DNA of 64,000 nucleotides from an uncultured Anaerolineae bacterium (GCA_903822545.1 CAIJPN010000008.1:58967-122966); one strand, 5' to 3'. Shown: positions 1 to 9,622, counted from the stretch's first letter. Notes: generated by a model from the sequence alone, not told the origin. Numbers and translations: made by a program.

Positions 1-14
1 AATTCAGCCTCGAA

Positions 15-238
15 AAATTAAATCACAAAGGCGCAAAAGCCCAAAGAGTTTCTGGCTCTCCCGTTTTTAACGGGATGGTGCGGTAGGGCGACCCGTCAGG
101 GCGTAAATGAGCGTCTTTTTGCAAGAAATCCAGGCATAAATGGGTGATTTCTCACGCTTGACGGGTCGCCCTTACGGTTTTCACACCAGAAACGGTGGAG
201 CCGAGTTTCTTTAAGACTTAGCGCCTTTTGGTTTAATA
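15..238. repeat. nested palindromic (MITE-like) element
   Basis: Outer arms at 17-34 and 221-237 are imperfect inverted copies (ATTAAA..AAAGGCGC against GCGCCTTTT..TTTAAT). Inside them 85-98 (AGGGCGACCCGTCA) pairs perfectly with 159-172. No gene is seen in 1-238. The nested layout suggests a small non-autonomous element or a large hairpin downstream of the M20 gene; no transposase is present. Whether it recurs elsewhere in the genome cannot be seen from this window. Confidence 0.6.
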
Positions 239-1417
239 TTACCGGTTCAGCAATTCTACGGCAGTGGCGGCAAACAGGGCTGCCGCGCGGGGTAGTGATT
301 CTTCGTCAATATCAAATTTGGGGTGGTGATGACCGTAATTCAGTCCCTTTTCTGCGTTGGCTGAACCAACAAACATGAACAAACCCGGCACTTTTTCCAT
401 CATAAAGGCAAAATCTTCGCCACCCATGGTGATCGGGCCACTGGTGGTTACCGGGCTATCCGGGAAGATCCGCGCGGCAACTCCCTGGGCGATTTTAGTG
501 GTTTTGGCGTCATTGATCAGCGCCGGGGTCATGCGGACGTGCTCAATTTGGGCAGTACAGCCCATCCCGGCGGCCACACCGTTGACAATTTCATCGAAGC
601 GGCGCAAAACCATCTCGCGCACATCCAGGTCAAAGGTGCGGATGGTGCCAGTCAAGTCAACATGCGGGGGGATAACGTTGAAGGCTTCCCCGGCGTGGAA
701 AGTTGTCACCGTGACGACTGCCGATTGGAGCGGAGCCACATTCCGCGATACGATGCTTTGCAGGGCACTGACAATTTGCGCCCCGGCCAGGATCGGATCA
801 ACCGCCAGGTGTGGGATAGCCCCGTGTCCGCCTTTGCCGCTGACGCGCACCTTGAAGATTTCCGTCCCAGCCATGGTGGGGCCTGCCGCCAGGGCAAAGG
901 AGCCTACCGGCATTTCATTCCACAAGTGCAGGCCGAGGGTAATATCCACCTTGGGGTTGTCGAGCACGCCATCCGCGAGCATACCTTCTGCGCCGCCCTG
1001 GCCTTCTTCGGCGGGCTGGAAAACCAGCTTGATGCTGCCAGGCAGCTCAGCGCGAATGCCATGCAGCATCTTGGCAACCGTCAACAGGATGGCAGTGTGA
1101 CCGTCGTGGCCGCAGGCGTGCATCACGCCAGGGTTCTGGGAGGCATATTCAGCGCCAGTTTGTTCGAGGATGGGTAAAGCATCCATATCGGCACGCAGCA
1201 ACAGGGTCGGGCCAGGCTGCGAGCCTTCGATCATCGCCACCACGCCGGTTTTGCCCACGCCAGTGGAAACTTCCAATCCCAAAGCCTGGAGTTCTCTTGC
1301 TACAATTCCCGCCGTACGGATTTCCTGGTGTCCAAGTTCGGGGTGCAGGTGGAAGTCGCGGCGCATGTCGCGGGTGTAGGTGAAGTATTTTTGGGCTTCT
1401 GCGAGAAAATCGAACAT
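239..1417 (-). CDS. M20 family amidohydrolase
   Basis: A 392-residue zinc amidohydrolase of the M20D type (hippurate / N-acyl amino acid hydrolases). Visible family motifs are RADMDALP near residue 76, the metal-binding HACGHDGH near 101, the EEG motif carrying the general base, a dimerisation insert with GKGGHGAIPH, and a C-terminal GHHHPKFD. These hydrolases remove acyl groups from N-acyl amino acids or short peptides in the cytoplasm; the actual substrate cannot be read from sequence. The ATG at 1417 is chosen because AGGAG lies 7 bases upstream; a TTG 18 bases further out has no such site. It stands alone, with repeats on both sides. Confidence 0.88.
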   Translation of the reverse strand: MFDFLAEAQKYFTYTRDMRRDFHLHPELGHQEIRTAGIVARELQALGLEVSTGVGKTGVVAMIEGSQPGPTLLLRADMDALPILEQTGAEYASQNPGVMHACGHDGHTAILLTVAKMLHGIRAELPGSIKLVFQPAEEGQGGAEGMLADGVLDNPKVDITLGLHLWNEMPVGSFALAAGPTMAGTEIFKVRVSGKGGHGAIPHLAVDPILAGAQIVSALQSIVSRNVAPLQSAVVTVTTFHAGEAFNVIPPHVDLTGTIRTFDLDVREMVLRRFDEIVNGVAAGMGCTAQIEHVRMTPALINDAKTTKIAQGVAARIFPDSPVTTSGPITMGGEDFAFMMEKVPGLFMFVGSANAEKGLNYGHHHPKFDIDEESLPRAAALFAATAVELLNR

Positions 1418-1430
1418 GGTTATCTCCTGA

Positions 1431-1476
1431 GTCAAAAGTCAAAGGTCGAAGGTTGTTAAATTTTGACCTTTGACCA
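1431..1476. repeat. GTCAAAAGTC/GAAGGTTG dispersed repeat, copy 1
   Basis: The spacer between the M20 and PIG-L genes contains GTCAAAGGTC followed by its inverted copy GACCTTTGAC. Related strings occur at 45889-45929 and 47076-47128, so this is a dispersed family rather than a gene-specific signal. It may fold as a hairpin in RNA, but there is no clean T tract. Confidence 0.5.
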
Positions 1477-1479
1477 GTT

Positions 1480-2214
1480 TTAGCGCCATAAAACTACGCG
1501 GAATCTTTCCTCGTAGCGGGGGTTTTCTTCGCTGCTATCTTCTGTTCGGCGACTGCGGATGCGTTCTTCCAGTTTGGCTGGGTCGCCGATCTGGGATTTG
1601 TGCTCTTTAAGTGCGTGAATTTTTGTATCCCAATGATCGGTCACATCCATGGCGACATTGGGCTGGCTGGTGAGTGAACACCAGATTTCTTTTGGTGAAT
1701 GTGGCGCAAGGCCTCGTTTGAGCAGTTCCGGGAAAAAAAGCTCGTTCCCGGCGGCTGGAAAAGCCGCATCGAGCACCACCTGGCCGGCGGCGCGGTGGTC
1801 GGGGTGATTCAGGCCGAAAGGCGTGAACAAAGTCTGGGGATCACACGTCACCAGCACATCTGGTTTGTATTTGCGGATGTAGCCGGTCACTTCTTCGCGC
1901 AGTGCGAGGTCGGGGACAACATAGCCATCTTCCCGGTCGAGGAAAACGATTTCTTTTACCCCGATGATGTCAGCCGCGGCGCGCTGTTCCAGGTGGCGAA
2001 TAGTACACAGTTCGTCACCAGGGATGTCTTTGTTGTTGTCATTACGGCCTTTATCACCGCAAGTTAGCAGCACGTAGTTGATTTCGTGCCCGGCTTTTGC
2101 CCAACCGGCGAGCGTTGCGCCACAAAAAAATTCCGGGTCATCTGGATGAGCCAAAACAACCAGGATTTTTTGTTTTTCAGGCCATTTTATATCGGGGGTG
2201 GGGGTGATAAGCAT
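1480..2214 (-). CDS. PIG-L/LmbE family deacetylase
   Basis: A 244-residue protein of the PIG-L deacetylase family, zinc enzymes that remove acetyl groups from N-acetylglucosamine-type sugars (for example in mycothiol or bacillithiol synthesis). The hallmark zinc motif AHPDDPE lies near residue 20, and NHPDH later in the chain supplies the third histidine. The ATG at 2214 is preferred to the longer reading frame because the family begins with a short strand just before AHPDD; AGG lies about 10 bases upstream. The substrate is unknown. No thiol-synthesis partner gene is adjacent. Confidence 0.85.
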   Translation of the reverse strand: MLITPTPDIKWPEKQKILVVLAHPDDPEFFCGATLAGWAKAGHEINYVLLTCGDKGRNDNNKDIPGDELCTIRHLEQRAAADIIGVKEIVFLDREDGYVVPDLALREEVTGYIRKYKPDVLVTCDPQTLFTPFGLNHPDHRAAGQVVLDAAFPAAGNELFFPELLKRGLAPHSPKEIWCSLTSQPNVAMDVTDHWDTKIHALKEHKSQIGDPAKLEERIRSRRTEDSSEENPRYEERFRVVLWR

Positions 2215-2300
2215 AATTGAAGAACCTGTAAATGATAAATGGAACACGCAACACGGGGAAAGGTCGTGTTGCGTGCCGTGTGGGGTTGGAGAAATGGGAA

Positions 2301-3248
2301 TTACTTCTTGGTTGGTTTGTTTTTCCCGCAGTCGCACTCACCGCCCTCATGCTTATCGCAGGGCGCTTCGGCTTTGCGGCGCAAGGCTTCAAGTTCATCC
2401 CAGGGCTCAAGCACATCGCGGTGAAATTCCTTCCAAACCGGACGTTCGGGGCGATCCTGCGGGCGGTCGGATGGTTTGGGGTCAAGCTCGACAATTACCA
2501 CGTTGCGCAATGGATACACATCGATAACTTTGCCTTCGCCATCCGGGCTGACCACGCGCTTGTTGCGCTTGGGCAATTCCTTGCGCGCGGCCACGTATTG
2601 TTCATATTCATAGATCAGGCAGCAGCGCAAGCGTCCACACATACCGGTGATTTCGGTTGGCGTGAGCGAAATACCCTGTTCTTTGGCCATTTTGATGGAA
2701 ATCGGGCTGAAATCGGTCAGGAACTTGGAGCAGCAGCGGGTTTCCAGGCCGCAAGCGCCCATGCCGCCAAGCATTTTCGCCACATCGCGCGGGCCAATCT
2801 GACGCATGTCCACCTGTGAATCAGAGAACATACGCTGCATATCCTTGCGCAACGACTTCAATTCGGCCTTTTCTTCATTTTCAGAACTGAACATAAAGGT
2901 CAGCCGCGTACCATCGAAACTATATTCTGCTGAGATGATTTTGATGCCATCCAGTTGCAGTTCAGCAGAACGGGCACGACATTCGATCATCGCCGGGGTT
3001 TGTTTTTGGGCCCACTCCTGGCGCAAGACAAGATCAGCGGCAGTGGCTTTGCGTTCAATTGATTTCCAGCCACCTTCGGGTGGGTCCCCGGGTTTTTCGA
3101 CTTTGATGATCACTTCACCCAATTGTCGCCCGCGTGTCGTTTCAACCACCGCAAAATCACCAATAGATAAATTCGCCACGTTGCTGGCGTCAAAATGATA
3201 AATTTTTCCAATTTTGTTAAAGCGAATACCGTAAAGTGAGGGTTCCAT
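2301..3248 (-). CDS. ricT: PSP1 domain protein RicT/YaaT
   Basis: A 315-residue PSP1-domain protein of the RicT (YaaT) family. In Bacillus RicT belongs to the RicA-RicF-RicT complex, which carries Fe-S clusters and helps RNase Y-dependent mRNA processing and phosphorelay control. The diagnostic cysteines are visible in GACGLETRCCSKFL and in GMCGRLRCCLIYE. The C-terminal tail (from about residue 255) is proline- and charge-rich and adds a CDKHEGGECDCGKNK cysteine stretch not needed by the family core. No ricA or ricF homologue is seen nearby. The ATG at 3248 has a weak ribosome-binding site. Confidence 0.85.
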   Translation of the reverse strand: MEPSLYGIRFNKIGKIYHFDASNVANLSIGDFAVVETTRGRQLGEVIIKVEKPGDPPEGGWKSIERKATAADLVLRQEWAQKQTPAMIECRARSAELQLDGIKIISAEYSFDGTRLTFMFSSENEEKAELKSLRKDMQRMFSDSQVDMRQIGPRDVAKMLGGMGACGLETRCCSKFLTDFSPISIKMAKEQGISLTPTEITGMCGRLRCCLIYEYEQYVAARKELPKRNKRVVSPDGEGKVIDVYPLRNVVIVELDPKPSDRPQDRPERPVWKEFHRDVLEPWDELEALRRKAEAPCDKHEGGECDCGKNKPTKK

Positions 3249-3356
3249 GGAAGGGATTATACCTTTGTGGAAATAAGAAATGGGAAAGAGTTATAACCTT
3301 TGATAAGGATTAGACTGCCTTTTACGCATTCAGCGTGATCAAATATCACGAGTATA

Positions 3357-5114
3357 TTATGGAACTACTTTTAAGACCCGAATCGAACCATCTTTGCTGC
3401 TGTAGAGTACTTTGTATCTGGTATCAATGCCTCTTTCTATCATTTGCCACATTGCTTTATTGTCTTTTGAGAGTGTTCCATCCACGTAAATACCTTTGAC
3501 ATCAGAATCTTTGAGCGTTTGATAGAACTCATCGTCAGATAATGAGACCAGCGAAAATGCTCCCAATGAAAAATGCCGCATATGAGCAGCATAGACAACG
3601 CCACGAGCACCAGCGCCAATATATGTGTTGGTGTCAAATGAGTTTTGTAATACGACCAGTGCTTGCTCTTCAGGAATTTCGCCAAAAGCCCTGCCAACCA
3701 GGACCGGATACTGTCCACGTATAAGCACACCTGCAAAAAGGAATAACAACATGCTGGCAGCGGGGGAAAAATTAACAGGCAATTTCCCTGAAATGTGAAT
3801 AAGACGCGCGACAATGGTGGCTGCAAGTAGAATGATGGTGGTGAAATACAAAGATGGTAACTGCGCCACAAACCCGACCAGGGTCAGCAGCACCAACAAA
3901 CCGCCCCAGACCCAAAGTCGTTTTCCGTTTTGGATCTGATCTGTCAGCGCCTTAAGCCCAAATGCCGATAAAATAAACAAAATGAAGTAGGATGATTGTA
4001 AATAGCCAGGCCTGATGAAGGTTGAAAAGTAGATCACCAAATACAGGGGCCAACTCACCAGAATGGATAAAATGAAATATTGTTGGGTTTGCAACAGGTA
4101 AAGTATCCCCAATATTCCAAAAATGATAAATCCATAGGCCAGGCGCATCCCATAGGCTCCATAAAAATTCCCGGGCAATGTGAGGATAATAACCTTGATT
4201 CGTTCCAAGAAAGCGCCCGGATTGCGTAGAATGGCCTTGAGAACCGAGTTATTATTTTCTTCTGGGGATCCAAATTTTTGGATGGCGTCAGCCACGGCAC
4301 ATTTTTGAAAACTGAGTTGACAATCATCGGCGCGCGAATAGACAAGTTGGTGGCCTTGCATAAAAGCAACATACGAACGAGCTGGCGTGCCAAATTCAAA
4401 AACACCTCTTACGGCCCAAAAGAGCAGGATATATCCCCCAACCAAGAGCCAGAAGGGTACAACGATAGCGATACCCCATTCAGGTAACTTGATTTTATTC
4501 TTCACAGAAAAAACCAGGGTAAGCGCAAGAGTCACAAAAAATAATATTAACCCATCGTTCCTGGACAATGCAGCTAATCCTAAAAAAGTAGAGGCGCCTG
4601 CCAGGTTTTTAGGGGATTTGTTTTTATAAAAGTTGAGCAGCTGCCAGAAAGTCAAACCAGCCATAGCCCCAAAAAGAGCATCACTTGGGTTCGTTAATAT
4701 ATCTGTAAATAACGGAGCGACAAACGCAATGCCAAGTAACCATCCAGGGTTTATATATTCTTTCAAATCCCTGGCCAGCAAGTAAACCGCGAGCCAAAGC
4801 AAGCAGAACAAGAGTATCCGCCCCAGCGTGATACTTTCCAGGGTTCCATAAGGTGATTGGCGGGTGATAAAATAAAAGATAGCATACACAATGGCCAAGA
4901 GCGGATTCCATGCATAAGAAGGCCACAACCCTTCAATCAAAAATACACCGCTGTGCACGTAATCAGACTCATCCCATAAATTAATCTCGTTAAGATGGGG
5001 CAAGAATAATTGGGCAACCAGGAAAAAATTGAGAACAAAGGCCACAAAAGCGATTTTTTGCCAAACTTCAGTTTTATCCCAGATACCTTTTATTTTGCTC
5101 ACAACCTTTTCCAT
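3357..5114 (-). CDS. multi-span membrane GT-C-like glycosyltransferase
   Basis: A 585-residue protein with about ten or more hydrophobic segments. The first periplasmic loop after TM1 contains NLWDESDYVHSG, which resembles the acidic metal/donor-binding motif of GT-C enzymes (GT39/ArnT/PMT-like, using polyprenyl-phosphate sugars). A soluble tail of about 110 residues follows the last membrane span. The role would be transfer of a sugar to protein, lipid or glycan at the outer face of the membrane; substrate unknown. AAGGA precedes the ATG at 5114. It is separated from the Mrp gene upstream by a hairpin. AT content is slightly higher than in its neighbours. Confidence 0.6.
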   Translation of the reverse strand: MEKVVSKIKGIWDKTEVWQKIAFVAFVLNFFLVAQLFLPHLNEINLWDESDYVHSGVFLIEGLWPSYAWNPLLAIVYAIFYFITRQSPYGTLESITLGRILLFCLLWLAVYLLARDLKEYINPGWLLGIAFVAPLFTDILTNPSDALFGAMAGLTFWQLLNFYKNKSPKNLAGASTFLGLAALSRNDGLILFFVTLALTLVFSVKNKIKLPEWGIAIVVPFWLLVGGYILLFWAVRGVFEFGTPARSYVAFMQGHQLVYSRADDCQLSFQKCAVADAIQKFGSPEENNNSVLKAILRNPGAFLERIKVIILTLPGNFYGAYGMRLAYGFIIFGILGILYLLQTQQYFILSILVSWPLYLVIYFSTFIRPGYLQSSYFILFILSAFGLKALTDQIQNGKRLWVWGGLLVLLTLVGFVAQLPSLYFTTIILLAATIVARLIHISGKLPVNFSPAASMLLFLFAGVLIRGQYPVLVGRAFGEIPEEQALVVLQNSFDTNTYIGAGARGVVYAAHMRHFSLGAFSLVSLSDDEFYQTLKDSDVKGIYVDGTLSKDNKAMWQMIERGIDTRYKVLYSSKDGSIRVLKVVP

Positions 5115-5149
5115 TTTCCTTATCGCTCCTGCTAGAAACTAGCCATGAA

Positions 5150-5186
5150 ATAATAGTGCTTGCGTGAGTTTTCCCGCAAGCACATT
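5150..5186 (-). terminator. hairpin after mrp
   Basis: GTGCTTGCG (5156-5164) pairs with CGCAAGCAC (5175-5183), followed on the minus strand by an AT-rich stretch (TATTATTTC). It probably ends transcription of the Mrp gene; the T tract is imperfect. Confidence 0.55.
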
Positions 5187-5201
5187 TCCAATTCATTTTT
5201 A

Positions 5202-6242
5202 TTAGATGATATTGATACTTGGCCCCGAATCGCCACCCAGCGCCATGACGCTGACCCTGGCTGCGATTGTTTCTGCCAAGAACTTGAGCGCTTTCGCTGA
5301 ATCTGAATCCGGGTCTGACACAACAACAGGTTTACCGCTATCGCCGCCAATGCGAACGTTGGGCTGCATGGGCACGCTGCCAAGGTACGGCACCATCGAG
5401 GCTCTTGCCAGCCGTTCACCGCCGCCCGCGCCGAAAAATTCACCAGTCATGTTTTCGATCACGCCGAAAATAGGCACATTCAGCGTACGGAACATTTCCA
5501 GGCCGCGCGAAGCATCTTCCAGCGAGACGTATTGCGGCAGGGTGACAATGACCACGCCAGAGAGCGGCAGGGCCTGCGCCAGCGAAAGCGGCGCGTCACC
5601 GGTTCCAGGCGGCAGGTCGATGATCAGGTAATCGAGTTCGCCCCACTCCACATCCGAAAGGAATTGACGGATGGCGCTGTTGAGCATCGGGCCACGCCAG
5701 ATGAGCGGCTGGCCGGGTTTGGTCAGGAAACCCATCGACATCATTTTGACGCCGTAGGATTCGGCCGGGACGAGCTTGTCTTCTTTGGGTTCGGGCATAC
5801 GCTCAACGCCCATCATGGTCGGGACGTTGGGGCCGTAGATATCGGCGTCCATCAGGCCGACGCGCGCGCCACTTTGGGCCAGGGCAACTGCCAGGTTAAC
5901 GGAAACAGTGCTCTTGCCCACGCCGCCTTTGCCTGAAGCGACGGCGATGGCATTTTTAACGGGAGCCGCTACCAGCCCGCGCATACGCCCATCGTTCGGG
6001 ACATCCGAATCAAGCTTGACGGTGACTTTTTTGGCGCCAATGGCTTCCACGGCTTCACGCGATTCTTTTTCGATCTTTCCGCGCAGGGGGCAGGCGGGGG
6101 TGGTGAGCATGACGGTGAACGCGACATTGTCGCCATCGATGGCGATGTCGCGCACCATGCCAAGGCTGACTAAATCCTGATGAAGTTCAGGTTCTTGTAC
6201 TTTGCTGAGGGCAGCGAGGATTGATTCACGGGTAAGGGTCAT
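5202..6242 (-). CDS. mrp: Mrp/NBP35-type Fe-S carrier ATPase
   Basis: A 346-residue P-loop ATPase with an N-terminal MIP18 (DUF59) domain (about 1-80) and a deviant Walker A GKGGVGKST at about 105. The family (ApbC/Mrp, Ind1 in mitochondria) carries Fe-S clusters to client enzymes; Ind1 serves respiratory complex I. That fits its place just after nuoI on the same strand. Odd: after the GVIENM motif, where most members have a CXXC that binds a bridging cluster, this protein reads straight into GEFFGAGGGERLA with no cysteines. Cluster binding by the usual route is therefore doubtful. No Shine-Dalgarno is seen before the ATG at 6242, and a hairpin separates it from nuoI. Confidence 0.88.
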   Translation of the reverse strand: MTLTRESILAALSKVQEPELHQDLVSLGMVRDIAIDGDNVAFTVMLTTPACPLRGKIEKESREAVEAIGAKKVTVKLDSDVPNDGRMRGLVAAPVKNAIAVASGKGGVGKSTVSVNLAVALAQSGARVGLMDADIYGPNVPTMMGVERMPEPKEDKLVPAESYGVKMMSMGFLTKPGQPLIWRGPMLNSAIRQFLSDVEWGELDYLIIDLPPGTGDAPLSLAQALPLSGVVIVTLPQYVSLEDASRGLEMFRTLNVPIFGVIENMTGEFFGAGGGERLARASMVPYLGSVPMQPNVRIGGDSGKPVVVSDPDSDSAKALKFLAETIAARVSVMALGGDSGPSINII

Positions 6243-6283
6243 AGGTTTGTAGGTGGATGGGTTGATGGTTGGAAAGTGAATGG

Positions 6284-6333
6284 TGAAATAAAAAAGTTGC
6301 AGGCTGGATTATACCTTCCAACCTGCAACTTGC
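6284..6333 (-). terminator. hairpin with T tract between nuoI and mrp
   Basis: AAGTTGCAGG (6294-6303) pairs with CCTGCAACTT (6322-6331); on the minus strand the stem is followed by a run of T. It looks like an intrinsic terminator at the end of the nuo genes, so mrp may depend on read-through or its own promoter. Confidence 0.65.
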
Positions 6334-6351
6334 AACCTTGAAACTGGCGGG

Positions 6352-6948
6352 CTACCCGGCCTTGGCAGCTTTGGCGGCTTCCTTGGCCCTGCGGGCTTCC
6401 ACTTCGCGGGCGTTATTGAGCGGACGGATGGAGGCGTAGTAGCTGGCAGACTTCATCAGGCGCTCTTTGTTGAGCAGGTTGCGGCCATACGATGCGATTT
6501 CGTAGTCGTGATCCATCTTGATGGCGTCGAAGGGGCAGTATTCGGCGCAGAAACCGCAGTTCATGCAGATGTCGGCGTCGATGTAGAATTCGGCAGGCTG
6601 GGGCACCGGACGGCCCGTGCTGGGGTCGGTGGTGCGAACGATCCAGATGCACTGGGGTGGGCAGGCCTTGGCGCAGATACCGCAGGAAGTGCAGCGAATT
6701 TCCTTTTTGCCGCTTTCGCCTTCATCGTAGACGAGGAAGGGCACGAAACGGAATTCTTCGGGGGTGGGCAGCTTCTGTTCGGGATATTCGATGGTGAAGG
6801 TGCCACGCTGGTTTTTGCTGGAGTGGAAAGCTGTTTTTTCGGCGCTGTACTTTTTGCCGATCCAGTTCAGGTCTTCCAGGTAAGATTCGACAAAGCGTTT
6901 CAAGGTAACGCCGAGACCTTTGAGTATGCCTTTTCCATAACCGTACAT
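6352..6948 (-). CDS. nuoI: NADH-quinone oxidoreductase subunit I
   Basis: A 198-residue peripheral-arm subunit of complex I with two 4Fe-4S clusters (N6a/N6b) that pass electrons toward NuoB and quinone. The ligands are C86, C89, C92, C96 and C128, C131, C134, C138, with the usual CxxCxxCxxxCP spacing. AGGAG precedes the ATG at 6948. It follows nuoCD after 18 bases and is clearly co-transcribed with it. The membrane subunits and nuoE/F/G are not in the window, so the complex I genes must be split or continue elsewhere. Confidence 0.95.
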   Translation of the reverse strand: MYGYGKGILKGLGVTLKRFVESYLEDLNWIGKKYSAEKTAFHSSKNQRGTFTIEYPEQKLPTPEEFRFVPFLVYDEGESGKKEIRCTSCGICAKACPPQCIWIVRTTDPSTGRPVPQPAEFYIDADICMNCGFCAEYCPFDAIKMDHDYEIASYGRNLLNKERLMKSASYYASIRPLNNAREVEARRAKEAAKAAKAG

Positions 6949-6966
6949 GATTAAGTTCTCCTATTC

Positions 6967-8709
6967 CTACCGGTCGAGTTCGCCGAGCACGATATCGACC
7001 ATGCCCAGAATGGCGACAAAGTCCGCGATTTTGGTACCGACACACATCTTTTCCATCGAGGTGATGTTGACAAAGGATGGGGTGCGGATGTGGTAGCGGT
7101 AGGGGTTGCCTTTGCCGTTGGAGACAACATAGTAGCCGAGTTCGCCTTTGGGGGCTTCCACGCGGCCATAGGCTTCACCCACCGGGACACGGTGCGTGTA
7201 CTGCGGCTTGCCAGCCAGCACGGGGCCTTCGGTGATCTGCTTGAGGGCCTGCTGGAGGATGCGCAGTGACTGGTGGATTTCATCCATGCGCAGGTGGTAG
7301 CGGTCGAGCAGATCGCTGTTGTGGCGCACAGGGATGTCGAACTCAAAGCGGTCGTAGATGCCGTACGGGTCAGCGCGGCGAATGTCATAGGGCACGCCAG
7401 CGGCGCGCAGGTTCGGGCCAGTAACTGAGTAGGCAATCGAATCTTCGGGGCTGAGGTAGCCAACACCCTTCATACGGGAGACAAAAATCTCGTTTTCAGA
7501 GAGCAGCCGGTCGATTTCTTCGATCTTGCCGGGCAGGCGATCAAAAACGAGCTCTTTGATCTTCTTCATCGAGGCTTCGTCAATGTCGCGCACCACACCA
7601 CCGAAGCGGTAGTAGTTGCACATCATGCGAGAGCCAGAAACAGCTTCGAAGATGTCGAGGATCAGTTCCCGCTCTTCGAAGGCGTACAGCGCCGGGGTGA
7701 AGTAGGAACCCAGGTCATTCCAGAGCATACCGAACAGGATCAGGTGGTTCTGGATGCGGCTGAGTTCGCCCATGATGACACGAATGTATTCGGCGCGTTC
7801 AGGGACGGTGATGCCCATCATTTTCTCGACAGCCAGGGCGTAGCTCCAGGCGTTATACATGGAGTTGAAGTAGTCCAGGCGATCGGTGTAGGGGATATTC
7901 TGGAGCCAGGTGTTGCGCTCGCCGATTTTCTCGTGGTTGCGGTGCAGGTAGCCCATCACCGGTTTGATAGAAACAACGATTTCGCCATCGAGCACAGCCA
8001 CAGCGCGGAAAACGCCGTGGGTGGAAGGGTGCTGCGGCCCCATGTTGACTACTACATGGTCTGTTTTGATGCCGTCCTTAACTTCGCTCTTGTAGTTCTT
8101 GAGCGTAGCATAGAGAAGTTCTTCCGGGTCGGATGGAATCCACTTATCGGGGTCAAAACCGGGTTTGAAAGCAACGTTATCGCCAAAGGTGGCGCGGGTT
8201 TCGGCCAGTTTGTGCTTACCTTCGGGCCAGCGGCTCTTGAGCGGCTTGGCGTCTTCTTCGTAAAAGGCTTCTTTCCAGTCGCGGCGCATTGGGTAGCCAT
8301 CAAAGCCTTCCCACATCAGGATGCGGCGCAGGTCGGGGTGGCCCACAAAGCGGATGCCGTACAGGTCGTAGGCTTCGCGCTCCTGCAATTCAGCGCCAGG
8401 CCAGACCGAAACCACAGAGGGGATTTCAATCGGATCAACGCGCTCGGCCTGGGCTTTGAAGGTCAGCACCGGGCCGCCAGTGGTTTTGAAAACCTGGTAA
8501 GTCACTTCCATCATCTTCTGCTCGAGATAGTCAATGGCACACAGGTTGGTGAGCGCGTCGTAGCCCATCTCATCGCGGATGAAAGTGGCCACTTCTACGA
8601 GATTCTCTTTGCTAATAATCCAGCCGGAATAACCGGGGCGGGCATCAGCGGTGACTTTGCCGGGGAATTTTTCGGCCAGATTAATTGCTTCAACTACGGG
8701 TGTTGTCAT
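6967..8709 (-). CDS. nuoCD: fused NADH-quinone oxidoreductase subunits C/D
   Basis: A 580-residue fusion of the 30-kDa subunit NuoC (about 1-185, with [27 protein letters not shown] signature) and the 49-kDa subunit NuoD (about 200-580, starting with the [11 protein letters not shown] signature, then [11 protein letters not shown]). Together with NuoB they form the quinone-binding region of complex I. Fusion of C and D is known from enterobacteria and some other groups. Start at 8709 (MTTP) is chosen because GGAG lies 8 bases upstream; the longer version runs into nuoB. No stop or frameshift lies between the two parts, so it is a genuine fusion. Confidence 0.95.
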   Translation of the reverse strand: MTTPVVEAINLAEKFPGKVTADARPGYSGWIISKENLVEVATFIRDEMGYDALTNLCAIDYLEQKMMEVTYQVFKTTGGPVLTFKAQAERVDPIEIPSVVSVWPGAELQEREAYDLYGIRFVGHPDLRRILMWEGFDGYPMRRDWKEAFYEEDAKPLKSRWPEGKHKLAETRATFGDNVAFKPGFDPDKWIPSDPEELLYATLKNYKSEVKDGIKTDHVVVNMGPQHPSTHGVFRAVAVLDGEIVVSIKPVMGYLHRNHEKIGERNTWLQNIPYTDRLDYFNSMYNAWSYALAVEKMMGITVPERAEYIRVIMGELSRIQNHLILFGMLWNDLGSYFTPALYAFEERELILDIFEAVSGSRMMCNYYRFGGVVRDIDEASMKKIKELVFDRLPGKIEEIDRLLSENEIFVSRMKGVGYLSPEDSIAYSVTGPNLRAAGVPYDIRRADPYGIYDRFEFDIPVRHNSDLLDRYHLRMDEIHQSLRILQQALKQITEGPVLAGKPQYTHRVPVGEAYGRVEAPKGELGYYVVSNGKGNPYRYHIRTPSFVNITSMEKMCVGTKIADFVAILGMVDIVLGELDR

Positions 8710-8719
8710 CTCTGGTCTC

Positions 8720-9376
8720 CTAGGCAACGGTTTCAGAAGCAGCGGCAGCCAGGGCAGCCAGTTCGGCGGCTTTGGCCTTGATTTCGGGAATGTGGCGCGG
8801 GTCGATCAGATCCGGGCCAAGGAACGGGATCGGGGTTTCAACAGTATCAGCACCTTTTTTGTACCAGCGCACCTGGCTGATGGACTGCTTATCGATCTTT
8901 TCCTGAAGCTTGATCATGCCAGCCACCAACGCCTGCGGGGTTGGCGGGCAGCCGGGAATGTAGACATCCACCGGCAGGAATTTATCGATACCAGCCACCA
9001 CGTTGTAGCCTTCTTTAAATGGGCCGCCACCAGAAGCGCAGGCGCCCATGGCCACAACATATTTCGGCTCAGCCATCTGGTTGTACAAACGCACAATCGC
9101 AGGGATCATCTTCTTCGTCACGGTGCCGGCCACCAGCATCATATCGGCCTGGCGCGGGCTGGGACGCATCACTTCCATACCGAAGCGTGCCATATCATAA
9201 CGAGCCGCCTGCGCCGCAATCATTTCGATGGCACAGCAAGCCAGGCCAAACATCATCGGCCATACAGACGAACGCCGCCCGAAGTTGTAAATCTTATCGA
9301 GCGTCGTAATGGCTACTTTGCCCTCGAGTTCCTCGGGGATTTCGTAGCCGGGGGAATTCAGTTCGTTATTGCTCAT
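8720..9376 (-). CDS. nuoB: NADH-quinone oxidoreductase subunit B
   Basis: A 218-residue subunit that carries the terminal 4Fe-4S cluster N2 of complex I next to the quinone site. The four ligands are visible: the adjacent pair C47-C48 in [10 protein letters not shown]113 in GACASGGG and C143 in [10 protein letters not shown]. An alanine-rich tail of about 50 residues extends past the usual end. GGAGGAG lies just upstream of the ATG at 9376. Its start overlaps the end of the iscX-like gene by 11 bases, so the two are translationally linked. Confidence 0.95.
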   Translation of the reverse strand: MSNNELNSPGYEIPEELEGKVAITTLDKIYNFGRRSSVWPMMFGLACCAIEMIAAQAARYDMARFGMEVMRPSPRQADMMLVAGTVTKKMIPAIVRLYNQMAEPKYVVAMGACASGGGPFKEGYNVVAGIDKFLPVDVYIPGCPPTPQALVAGMIKLQEKIDKQSISQVRWYKKGADTVETPIPFLGPDLIDPRHIPEIKAKAAELAALAAAASETVA

Positions 9377-9581
9377 GAAGTTTCTCCTCCAACCATTCCT
9401 GGTAGATTGACACGAGTATCGCATCATTGGCAAGCGCCGGATCATCATCGAAACCATCGAGCGCCAATGTCCACTCGAAAATCATCATCAACGAGACATC
9501 CTGCAAATCCACACTCGCGTGCGCCTGCTTGAGCGCCAGCGCCACAGCGTAGGTAGATTCCCAATTCAGCGACTCTGCCAT
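9366..9581 (-). CDS. iscX: IscX-like Fe-S assembly protein
   Basis: A 71-residue acidic protein matching IscX (YfhJ): N-terminal LNWEST in place of LKWTDS, a central helix, then [11 protein letters not shown] and a final EWLEEKL. In E. coli IscX binds IscS, competes with frataxin and adjusts Fe-S assembly rate. Here it is the first gene of the nuo unit rather than part of an isc operon. The ATG at 9581 lies 10 bases after a consensus -10, giving a leader of only a few bases and no Shine-Dalgarno. The gene is below many annotation cut-offs. The match is by motif; sequence identity is moderate. Confidence 0.78.
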   Translation of the reverse strand: MAESLNWESTYAVALALKQAHASVDLQDVSLMMIFEWTLALDGFDDDPALANDAILVSIYQEWLEEKLHEQ

Positions 9582-9591
9582 GATTGTGAAA

Positions 9592-9620
9592 ATTATAGCT
9601 TGCGGAAGGGCATGCGTCAA
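9592..9620 (-). promoter_or_regulatory. promoter of iscX-nuoB-nuoCD-nuoI
   Basis: On the minus strand TTGACG (9615-9620), a 17-base spacer and TATAAT (9592-9597) form a near-consensus sigma-70-type promoter. The predicted start lies within about 3 bases of the iscX ATG. The adjoining palindrome at 9623-9652 lies directly upstream of the -35. Confidence 0.8.
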
Positions 9621-9622
9621 CC

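Noticed and set aside
6724..7045. Long minus-strand ORFs in other frames over nuoI and nuoCD
   Set aside because: Out-of-frame shadows of strongly conserved complex I genes in GC-rich DNA.
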